Source: an uncultured Campylobacter sp. (lineage in GTDB: Bacteria; Campylobacterota; Campylobacteria; Campylobacterales; Campylobacteraceae). From it: a DNA stretch of 23,096 nucleotides. The stretch lies in contig NZ_CALIBF010000118.1 in assembly GCF_938045465.1 (NCBI RefSeq), positions 1-23,096 on the forward strand. Reading direction: 5' to 3'. The notes beneath the pieces are model-generated. The model saw nothing but the letters and a program-made list of their open reading frames with translations. It ran no database searches and was not told the origin of the DNA. The position numbers were made by a program, and so were the translations under genes. Numbering within the stretch: position 1 is the first letter of the stretch; each line of letters opens with the position of its first letter. Positions 6,893-14,002 of the stretch are shown here, in pieces.

Positions 6893-7383
6893 ACTACGCG
6901 CGCGAAAACGGGCTTCCAGTAGTTCTTACCACCGTCGATAAGCTGATTGCGTGGGGCAGAAGTAACTCTTTGTGGGCGATGACGTACGGGCTTGCGTGCT
7001 GCGCGATCGAGATGATGGCGGCGGGCGCGGGCAGATTTGACTTTGACCGCTTCGGCACGATATTTCGCGCAAGCGCTAAGCAATCAGATGTGATGATAAT
7101 CGCAGGCACGCTTAGCAAAAAGCACGCCGAGTTTACGCGCCGCCTATACGACGCGATGCCCGAGCCCAAATGGGTCATAAGCATGGGCAGCTGCGCCAAT
7201 ACCGGGGGGATGTTTAATACCTACGCTACGGTGCAGGGCTGCGACCGCATAGTGCCCGTGGATATTTATCTGCCCGGATGCGCGCCGCGCCCCGAGACGT
7301 TGCAGTTTGCGATGATGGTGCTGCAAAAAAAGATCCGCACCCAAACTCCGCGCCGCGCGCAGAAAGCAAAAAGGCTGATCTGA
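6874..7383 (+). CDS. nuoB: NADH-quinone oxidoreductase subunit NuoB
   Basis: A 169-residue subunit that holds the terminal [4Fe-4S] cluster N2 next to the quinone site. The ligands are visible as the tandem Cys42-Cys43 (GLACCAIEM), Cys107 (GSCANTGG) and Cys136 (PGCAPRPE). The start is a TTG at 6874: an AAGGAG sits at 6861-6866, 7 bases upstream, and the residues after it (AEHKINYARENG) fit the family. The frame overlaps the end of nuoA by 19 bases and meets nuoC in a TGATG overlap. The C-terminus is a basic tail (RRAQKAKRLI). Confidence 0.95.
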   Translation: MAEHKINYARENGLPVVLTTVDKLIAWGRSNSLWAMTYGLACCAIEMMAAGAGRFDFDRFGTIFRASAKQSDVMIIAGTLSKKHAEFTRRLYDAMPEPKWVISMGSCANTGGMFNTYATVQGCDRIVPVDIYLPGCAPRPETLQFAMMVLQKKIRTQTPRRAQKAKRLI

Positions 7384-8171
7384 TGAGAAAATTTAATCCC
7401 AAAGGCGATCAGGGTAAAAAAAATTACTACAAAGATAGATTTTTCATTCCCGAGGAAACGCCTAAATCCAGTGCAAACGAGAGCGATTTCAAAGACGATC
7501 TGGACGCGCTTGAAGGCGTCCAAATTTTAAACTCGTACGTGGAATTTAACACTCTCGTACTCTATGTGGAGCCTGCGCAAAATTTAGCGGCGCTGCGTGC
7601 GCTTAAAGGCGCGGGATATGAAATTTTATGTGAGCTAAGCGGTGTGGATTTTACCGAGGCTCGCGGCGGCATCGAGGTTTTTTATCAGCTTTTGGATATC
7701 AAAAGAGCGCGCCGCGCGCGGCTAAAGTGCTTCGTGCCGAACGAGAGCTTTTTGCAAAGCGCTGCGGGCATCTACAAAAGCGCGAACTGGGCGGAGCGCG
7801 AGCTATACGATATGATGGGCGTTTGGATTGAAAATCATCCAAATTTAGCGCGCCTAATAATGCCCGATGATTGGCTAGGACATCCGCTTTTGAAGTCCTA
7901 TCCGCTGCAAGGAGACGAGTTTGCCAAGTGGTACGAGGTGGATAAAATTTTTGGATCTGACGCGCGCGAACGGATCGGCGAGGAGAACCGAAATTCCGCA
8001 TTCGTGGATGAAAAAGATACCTTTAACTTCGCGCGGCTCTATCACGAGAGCGGTTATGGCGAGCCGCGGCCGCAAGAGAAAATTTTACAAGAATATCAAG
8101 AAGAGGGCGGCGTGCGCTTCGTAAAACGCGCTAAACGCGGAATTTACAAGATCATCACAAAGAGAAAATAA
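7383..8171 (+). CDS. nuoC: NADH-quinone oxidoreductase subunit NuoC
   Basis: A 262-residue peripheral-arm subunit (30 kDa type) that packs against NuoD and NuoB. The signature WAERELYDMMGVWIENHPNL (about residues 137-156) followed by LIMPDDWLGHPLLKSYPL is diagnostic. I start it at the ATG at 7383, overlapping the nuoB TGA by one base with AAAGG upstream. The open frame extends back to 7278, but that part only shadows nuoB. It is a separate gene from nuoD, unlike the fused NuoCD of E. coli. The C-terminal 60 residues after the signature are charged and probably interact with neighbours. Confidence 0.95.
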   Translation: MRKFNPKGDQGKKNYYKDRFFIPEETPKSSANESDFKDDLDALEGVQILNSYVEFNTLVLYVEPAQNLAALRALKGAGYEILCELSGVDFTEARGGIEVFYQLLDIKRARRARLKCFVPNESFLQSAAGIYKSANWAERELYDMMGVWIENHPNLARLIMPDDWLGHPLLKSYPLQGDEFAKWYEVDKIFGSDARERIGEENRNSAFVDEKDTFNFARLYHESGYGEPRPQEKILQEYQEEGGVRFVKRAKRGIYKIITKRK

Positions 8172-9397
8172 TGCAAAATCGAAGCAAGCTAAGACCGTTT
8201 TTCGAAAACATCGAGTACGAGCGCGAGGGCGCGAATATGATCTTAAATTTCGGTCCGCAGCATCCAAGCGCGCACGGCCAGCTAAAGCTAGTGCTGGAGC
8301 TTGACGGCGAGCGCATCGTGCGTGCGCGCCCGGGCGTAGGCTATATGCACCGAGGCATCGAAAAGATGGCCGAAAATATGATCTACGCGGAATTCGTCCC
8401 TGTAACAGACCGCATCGATTACATCGCATCGGGTTCGAACAACTACGGCTTTTGCGCCGCGGTCGAGAAGCTCTGCGGCATCGAAGTGCCGCGCCGCGCA
8501 CAGATCATCCGCACGATCTTGCTGGAGCTTAATCGCATCAGCTCGCACCTTCTGTTTTTGGGGACGCACGCGCTTGATATCGGTGCGATGACGGTATTTC
8601 TCTACTGTTTTCGCTCGCGCGAATACATACTTGATCTCATAGAAAAATACTGCGGCGCGCGCCTTACGCACAATAATATCAAAATCGGCGGCGTATTTTT
8701 GGATCTACCTAACGGCTGGCTAGAAGAGATGCTAAAATTTTGCGACGAATTCCCGAGCGATATTAAAGAATTTGAAGATATGCTCGATACGAATAGAATT
8801 TGGCTAATGCGAACCGAAGGGGTGGGTGTGATCTCGCACGAAGTGGCTCTTAGCTGCGGCTGTAGCGGAGTAACGCTGCGCGCTAGCGGGCATGCTTGGG
8901 ATATCCGCAAAGAGGAGCCCTATCTCATCTACGACGAGCTTGATTTCGACGTGCCGTATGCGAGCGAGGGCGACTGCTACGCGCGCTATAAGTGTTATAT
9001 GGCAGAGATGCGCGAGAGCCTTAAAATTTTGCGCCAGTGTGCGAAACAATATCCGCTAAGCGATCCGCAAATTTTAGCGATCGATCCCGCTTACGTAAAT
9101 CCTAGCAAAGAGCAGATCATGACGCAAAACTACTCGCTGATGCAGCATTTCGTGCTGGTTACGCAGGGTTTGCGCCCGCCCGTGGGCGAAATTTACGCCG
9201 CGAGCGAGAGTCCTAAGGGCGAACTTGGATTTTATATCCGCTCGATGGGCGAAAGCCGCCCGTACCGACTTAAGATCCGCACGCCGAGCTTTTGGCATTG
9301 CGCGGTCTATGAGGAAATTTTACCCGGGCAGTATCTTGCCGACGCCGCGGCGATCATCGGCAGCACTAATATTATCTTAGGCGAGGTGGATCGATGA
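8171..9397 (+). CDS. nuoD: NADH-quinone oxidoreductase subunit NuoD
   Basis: A 408-residue (49 kDa type) subunit that forms the quinone-binding pocket with NuoB. The N-terminal LNFGPQHPSAHG puts His31 and His35 in the quinone loop. GVGYMHRGIEKMAE, ELNRISSHLLFLG, and the C-terminal IIGSTNIILGEVDR, ending in the family's conserved DR, confirm the assignment and that the gene is complete. The ATG at 8171 overlaps the nuoC stop by one base (TAATG) with only a weak purine-rich AGAG site, so coupling is likely. The 3' end overlaps the next gene by ATGA. Confidence 0.96.
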   Translation: MQNRSKLRPFFENIEYEREGANMILNFGPQHPSAHGQLKLVLELDGERIVRARPGVGYMHRGIEKMAENMIYAEFVPVTDRIDYIASGSNNYGFCAAVEKLCGIEVPRRAQIIRTILLELNRISSHLLFLGTHALDIGAMTVFLYCFRSREYILDLIEKYCGARLTHNNIKIGGVFLDLPNGWLEEMLKFCDEFPSDIKEFEDMLDTNRIWLMRTEGVGVISHEVALSCGCSGVTLRASGHAWDIRKEEPYLIYDELDFDVPYASEGDCYARYKCYMAEMRESLKILRQCAKQYPLSDPQILAIDPAYVNPSKEQIMTQNYSLMQHFVLVTQGLRPPVGEIYAASESPKGELGFYIRSMGESRPYRLKIRTPSFWHCAVYEEILPGQYLADAAAIIGSTNIILGEVDR

Positions 9398-9624
9398 AAC
9401 GCTACGATTTGAGACATCTGGGCGATAAATTTTTAAACCGTATGGGCGAAATTTTAAAAAATTCCGCTCACGGCGAGACGATGATCTTTATGTTTGAGAT
9501 GGGCGATTTCAGCGCGGTTCAAAAAAGCGCAGATCTGGTGGAGGGGCTAAATTCCACGCTTTTAAGCTCGATCCGCTATAACCAAGTCGATTGGATGGTC
9601 GTCGCCAAAAAGGGGAGAGTATGA
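9394..9624 (+). CDS. NuoE-position subunit of Campylobacter-type complex I
   Basis: A 76-residue protein between nuoD and the NuoF-position gene. It has no cysteines, so it cannot carry the [2Fe-2S] cluster N1a that a true NuoE holds. In Campylobacter and Helicobacter the same slot is filled by short proteins (Cj1575c, HP1264) in place of NuoE, and this matches in position, size and lack of metal ligands. The start is set by GAGGTG upstream of the ATG and an ATGA overlap with nuoD. It ends in ATGA shared with the next gene. It probably helps an electron carrier other than NADH dock; direct function is inferred. Confidence 0.85.
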   Translation: MKRYDLRHLGDKFLNRMGEILKNSAHGETMIFMFEMGDFSAVQKSADLVEGLNSTLLSSIRYNQVDWMVVAKKGRV

Positions 9625-10328
9625 AAATTTTAAATTTAGCGCCGCTACTTAGCCTGCAGGCTCCGACGCTCGCCGCTAGCCTTAAAGACGCTGAAATTTT
9701 AAGCGTATCGCCGCTGCAAGATGCGCATCTTCCGGGCGAGCTGATAAAATGCGAGATCGGCGCGCAAAGCTTCGTGCTGGCGCTAATCTGCGCTAGTTTT
9801 TGCGACGAGCCCTATTTCGCGGAGCTGGATCTGGAGTATCTAAGCGGCGAAAGCAGCGTGGGCGAGGAGGAGATCGAGCAGATCGCGGAGTTTTTGCAAA
9901 GCGGCTGCGACGCGATTTTGATCGACGATGCGCTTATTAAAACTCATCCCGACGCCGAAAATATCAAAGCCTTTCTATCTCTCATAGCGGCGAAGTTCGG
10001 GGTTAAAATTTTAAGCTTACGCGGCGAGCGAGCGGATTTGGGCGCGCAAGAGTGGGCAAATTTAAGCCCCCTTAAAGAGCCTGAGAATTTCGACGGCGCC
10101 GTGGTTTTCAAACACGATGCGGACGATAAACTCATCGGCGGAAGGTATTTTAGCATGGTCGCAAAGATCAAGGACGGCGATCGCGTCCGCATCAAAACGC
10201 CGCACCTAAATTTGGAAAAAGAATTTATTTTGGATGAGGAGCTAAAGGGCACGATTGCGCTTTTGGGCTCGGGCGGGCAGGGCTTTGGCGGTTATAATTT
10301 CGAACTCGCAGAAATTTCTAAGGTTTAA
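9621..10328 (+). CDS. NuoF-position subunit of Campylobacter-type complex I
   Basis: A 235-residue protein in the place of NuoF. It lacks the glycine-rich FMN/NADH site and the CxxCxxC cluster motif of real NuoF, and its few Cys are scattered. A C-terminal GSGGQGFGGYNF is glycine-rich, but in the wrong place for the NuoF FMN motif. It corresponds by position and size to Cj1574c/HP1265, the subunit that in relatives lets the complex take electrons from reduced flavodoxin. I use the ATG at 9621, which has GGGGAG just upstream and overlaps the preceding stop by ATGA, rather than the upstream frame from 9591. The distance to nuoG is one base. Confidence 0.85.
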   Translation: MKILNLAPLLSLQAPTLAASLKDAEILSVSPLQDAHLPGELIKCEIGAQSFVLALICASFCDEPYFAELDLEYLSGESSVGEEEIEQIAEFLQSGCDAILIDDALIKTHPDAENIKAFLSLIAAKFGVKILSLRGERADLGAQEWANLSPLKEPENFDGAVVFKHDADDKLIGGRYFSMVAKIKDGDRVRIKTPHLNLEKEFILDEELKGTIALLGSGGQGFGGYNFELAEISKV

Positions 10329-10329
10329 A

Positions 10330-12999
10330 ATGGCAAAGATCACGATCGACGGTAAAGCTTGCGAGTGCGACGAGGGCGAGTACATCTTGCAGGTCGCGCG
10401 TCGCTGCGGCGTTTTTATCCCTGCGCTTTGTTATCTAAGTGGCGGTACGCCGACGCTCGCATGCAGGCTTTGTATGGTCGAAGCGGACGGCAAGCGCGTC
10501 TATAGCTGCAACGCCAAGGCCAAGGACGGCATGGTCGTTTACAGCCGCAGCCCCGAGATCGACGCCGAGCGCGAAGCGATCACGCAGGTTTATTGTATTA
10601 ACCATCCGATGGCGTGCGGGGTTTGCGATCAAAGCGGCGAGTGCGAGCTTCAAAATTTAGCCCATCTGATGCACACAAATGCTCAAAGCTACGCTATCCG
10701 CGATACGGCGCGCGAGGTGCAGGATTGGGGTTATTTGAGCTATGATCCTAGCCTTTGCATCGTTTGCGAGCGCTGTATCACCGCCGCGAAAGACCGCCTG
10801 GGCGTAGATGCGTTCAAGCTCGTTCCGCGCGGCGGAGACGCGCCGAGTAAGGAGCAAAAGGACGCAATGCCCAAAGACGCCTACGCCGTATGGAACAAAC
10901 TTCAAAAAAGCCTAATCGCGCGGGTAAATGAAAATGATGATTGCGTAAACTACGGCGAGAGCGCAGCGGTCTGCCCGACGGGGGCTCTGGTAGAGAGCGC
11001 GTTTAAATACGTTTCAAACGCCTGGGAGTTGCGCCAAATCCCCGCTTCCAATCCGCACAGCAGCGATTGCGAGCTACTTTATTACGAGATCAAGCGCCGC
11101 GGCATAGGCGAGCCGCGTGAAAAAATTTATCGCGTTAGCAGCGACATAAATTTTAGCGTCCTACATGCAGGAGCACGCTTCGGCTGGGATTTCTCAAACG
11201 AGCGGGCGAGCAAAAACGAAGCGGTTTTTAGCCGTATCGTGCGCGGCATCGAGGACGGCGAGATCAAAAATATTAAATTTAATAGTTTCATCACCAATGA
11301 AGAAGCGCGGATTTTAGAGCTTTTGCGGCAAAAATTTAAACTCGCTCTGATCAACGACGAAGCGCTTGCCTATCAAAAATTCCTGCGCGAATTTTCCAAA
11401 TTTAGCGGCACGAAATTTTATAATGCGGATTCGCAGACCATTAAAAATAGCGATTTCATCGTCGTTTGCGGCACGTTTTTGCGCAGCGACGCTCCAAATC
11501 TAGGCTATGCGGTAAACAGCGCCTGCAAGCTAAATAAGGCAAGCGGGATCTATTTTCATCCGTTTTGCGACGAGGGCATTAAAGGTTTTAGCAAAAATTT
11601 CATCCATCAGCCGCACGCCGCGGGGTTGGAGGCGCAGATCCTGCTTTGGATCTTGCAAAAGTTCGGGCGCGATCTGCCTGAGTGGCTGGATGCGAAACTC
11701 GCGGCGGAATTTGAAATTTCGTGCGCCGCAGCGAAGCAAAATTTAGATGAGAAATCCGCGGATTCGCAAAATTCTGAGGATTCTGCGGAGACAAATGGTG
11801 CCGAGAACGTTGCGAGTGCCAGCGGTGCCGAAAATTCCGCAAGCGCAGATGGCGCTGAAAATTCCGCAAAAAATTCCGCGCAGAATTCCGAGAATCCTGC
11901 GGAAAGTAAAATTTCAAATTTTGCCCGCACGCTCGGGCTGGACGAGCAGAAAGTGGATGAGCTTTTGGCTAAAAAGGAGAGTTTTTTGCTCATCATCGGC
12001 GAGGATTTTATCCGCACGCCAAATAGCGCCACGCTCGCGCGTCTAGCAGGCTTGGTGCAGCGCTACACGCCATTTAAGGTGCTATTGGTGCCGCCGCGCA
12101 CGAACAGCCTTGGCGTCGCGCTCATCTGTGAGCTTAGTGCGCAAATGAGCGCGGGCGAGACGCTAGGCTACAACGAAGCGGGCGATATAAGCTTTGGCGT
12201 GCTGGAAGCCGATCTGGACGCACCTAGCTTGGTGCAGCAGGAGGGCACGTTTACGAACTACGACAAGCGCGTAGTGCCTACGAATGCGGCGCTTGATTAC
12301 GGCGGATACGAGCTAAACGACATCGCCTGTGCGCTGGGAGTTTGCGCGGAACACACGATCAGCTATACGTCAAACTTGGGCGCGGATTTTGAGCCGGTTA
12401 AATTTGACGATTTAGAAAATTTTTATGACAACGGCGGCGCAAACCACCGCGGATATGAGCTGCGAAATGAGGAGTTTGCCGCTAGCGAGGAGGAGTTTGA
12501 AATTTCGCCTTCCGCGCCGCTTAGAGCAGGCGAGGGCGAAATTTTAATTTATGAGGCGAATCCGCTGCATCAATTCAATAAATTTAGCGGCGCAAGCAGC
12601 GGGCTTGGTGAAGCGGGCGCACTGTATCTAAGCCCTAGCATCGCCGAAAGCTTGGGCGTGAGCGCGGGCGACATCGTTAAAATTTGTCAAGCAGACGATG
12701 CGGGCAAAACGAGTGCCGCTAATAATAAAAGCGGCGCTAGTCGTGCAAAAAAAGCGGATTGCACTAGCGGCGCGCACAAAGTCGGTACCTCTGATAACGA
12801 AAATAGCGAAAGCGGCGCAGAGGGGCTCGTAAGCTTAAAGCGCGAAATCATCGCTAGCGTAAAGATCGATAGGGGCTTTAGCGGGGCGTATCTGCCGTAT
12901 TTTGATGAGAAACTGCGCGGCGAGATATTTTTCAAAACTTCGCGCTACGCCGGCGTAAAAATCGAGAAAATTTCAAATTCCAAAGGAGAGGGCAGATGA
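10330..12999 (+). CDS. nuoG: NADH-quinone oxidoreductase subunit NuoG with two low-complexity insertions
   Basis: An 889-residue peripheral Fe-S subunit. The N-terminal [2Fe-2S] domain has Cys34, 45, 48 and 60. The HxxxC-type cluster region follows with His92, Cys96, 99 and 105. A [4Fe-4S] set is Cys143, 146, 149 and 214 (VCPTG). The site that in other NuoG holds a CxxC-type extra cluster reads ASNPHSSDC (about 239-247), with only one Cys kept. The molybdopterin-oxidoreductase-like C-terminal part is interrupted by Ser/Ala/Asn/Glu-rich segments at about 473-530 and 788-834. I start at the ATG at 10330, one base after the previous stop, with a weak AAGG; the frame upstream to 10255 is shadow. 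The 3' end overlaps nuoH by ATGA. Confidence 0.94.
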   Translation: MAKITIDGKACECDEGEYILQVARRCGVFIPALCYLSGGTPTLACRLCMVEADGKRVYSCNAKAKDGMVVYSRSPEIDAEREAITQVYCINHPMACGVCDQSGECELQNLAHLMHTNAQSYAIRDTAREVQDWGYLSYDPSLCIVCERCITAAKDRLGVDAFKLVPRGGDAPSKEQKDAMPKDAYAVWNKLQKSLIARVNENDDCVNYGESAAVCPTGALVESAFKYVSNAWELRQIPASNPHSSDCELLYYEIKRRGIGEPREKIYRVSSDINFSVLHAGARFGWDFSNERASKNEAVFSRIVRGIEDGEIKNIKFNSFITNEEARILELLRQKFKLALINDEALAYQKFLREFSKFSGTKFYNADSQTIKNSDFIVVCGTFLRSDAPNLGYAVNSACKLNKASGIYFHPFCDEGIKGFSKNFIHQPHAAGLEAQILLWILQKFGRDLPEWLDAKLAAEFEISCAAAKQNLDEKSADSQNSEDSAETNGAENVASASGAENSASADGAENSAKNSAQNSENPAESKISNFARTLGLDEQKVDELLAKKESFLLIIGEDFIRTPNSATLARLAGLVQRYTPFKVLLVPPRTNSLGVALICELSAQMSAGETLGYNEAGDISFGVLEADLDAPSLVQQEGTFTNYDKRVVPTNAALDYGGYELNDIACALGVCAEHTISYTSNLGADFEPVKFDDLENFYDNGGANHRGYELRNEEFAASEEEFEISPSAPLRAGEGEILIYEANPLHQFNKFSGASSGLGEAGALYLSPSIAESLGVSAGDIVKICQADDAGKTSAANNKSGASRAKKADCTSGAHKVGTSDNENSESGAEGLVSLKREIIASVKIDRGFSGAYLPYFDEKLRGEIFFKTSRYAGVKIEKISNSKGEGR
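11746..11917 (+). repeat. Low-complexity insertion within nuoG
   Basis: This part of nuoG encodes a run built from SADSQNSEDSAE, GAENVASASGAENSASA and NSAKNSAQNSENPAES. At DNA level the words GAAAATTCCGCA and AAAATTCCGC recur. The frame stays open through it and conserved NuoG sequence resumes after it. It is most likely a disordered surface loop. Confidence 0.7.
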
Positions 13000-13991
13000 G
13001 CGATAGTGCATTTTATTTCGTAGCCACCGTCTTAAAGGCGCTCGTGATTTTAGCCGTCATCGCGCTGCTCTCGGGGCTTGCGACCTACGCCGAGCGCAAG
13101 GTGCTTGCCTTTATGCAGCGCAGGATCGGGCCCTCTATGGTCGGGCCTGCGGGACTTTTGCAGGTGGGTGCGGATATGATAAAGCTTTTTACAAAAGAGG
13201 ACGCGATCCCTGCGCGGGCGAATAAGCTTCTTTTCAAAATCGCGCCGATAATCTCGGCTACGGGAGCTTTCGTGGCGCTTTCGGTAGTGCCGCTGCTGCC
13301 GGAGTTTACGATCGGCGGGCGAACCATCCAGCCGATTTTAAGCGATATAAATGTGGGAATTTTATTCCTGCTCGGAGCTAGCGGCACCTGCGTTTACGGA
13401 TTGCTAATCGGAGGGCTTGCGAGCTACAATAAATGGGGCACGATAGGCGCGTTTCGCGCGTTTTTGCAGATCACCTGCTTTGAGGTGATAAACGGCCTTA
13501 GCCTGATCCCTATCGTGATGATCACGGGCTCGCTATCTCTCATCGACATCGTAAGCGCGCAAAGCGGCGGTATAGATAAGTGGTTTATCTGGAAAGAGCC
13601 CGTCTGCTTTGCGCTCTTTCTCATCGCAGCCTTTGTAGAGTGCAACCGCACGCCGCTATGCCTTACCGAAAACGAAACCGAGATCGTAGCGGGCGCGGGT
13701 ACGGCGTATTCGGGAATGCGCTGGGGTATGTTTTTTATCGGCGAATACGCCAATATCATAACCTACTCCGTCGTTACGACGCTGCTGTTTTTGGGCGGAT
13801 TCAACGCGTTTTGGTTTATCCCCGGCGGCGTTATGATGGTGTTAAAATCAAGCCTCGTGTTTTTCTGCTTCCTATGGGCGCGCGCGGCGTGGCCGCATCT
13901 ACGCCCCGATCAGCTGATGGGGCTTTGCTGGAAAGTCTGCATGCCGTTAGCTCTTGCTTGCGTGCTAATTACCGCGCTAGCGATCGTTTAA
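12996..13991 (+). CDS. nuoH: NADH-quinone oxidoreductase subunit NuoH
   Basis: A 331-residue membrane subunit with about eight hydrophobic segments that joins the peripheral and membrane arms and forms the quinone entry channel. The conserved TYAERKVLAFMQRRIGP (about 29-45), GLLQVGADMIKLFTKED (about 53-69) and TENETEIVAGAGTAYSGMRW (about 226-245) are typical. The ATG at 12996 has AAGGAG 8 bases upstream and overlaps the nuoG stop as ATGA. It is followed after 11 bases by nuoI, with a strong AAGGAGG between them. Confidence 0.96.
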   Translation: MSDSAFYFVATVLKALVILAVIALLSGLATYAERKVLAFMQRRIGPSMVGPAGLLQVGADMIKLFTKEDAIPARANKLLFKIAPIISATGAFVALSVVPLLPEFTIGGRTIQPILSDINVGILFLLGASGTCVYGLLIGGLASYNKWGTIGAFRAFLQITCFEVINGLSLIPIVMITGSLSLIDIVSAQSGGIDKWFIWKEPVCFALFLIAAFVECNRTPLCLTENETEIVAGAGTAYSGMRWGMFFIGEYANIITYSVVTTLLFLGGFNAFWFIPGGVMMVLKSSLVFFCFLWARAAWPHLRPDQLMGLCWKVCMPLALACVLITALAIV

Positions 13992-14002
13992 GGAGGATTG
14001 CG

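Noticed and set aside
13580..14002. Long upstream extension of the NuoI reading frame
   Set aside because: That part lies in nuoH in another frame and gives Arg/His-rich nonsense. The ATG at 14003 with AAGGAGG begins a normal NuoI.
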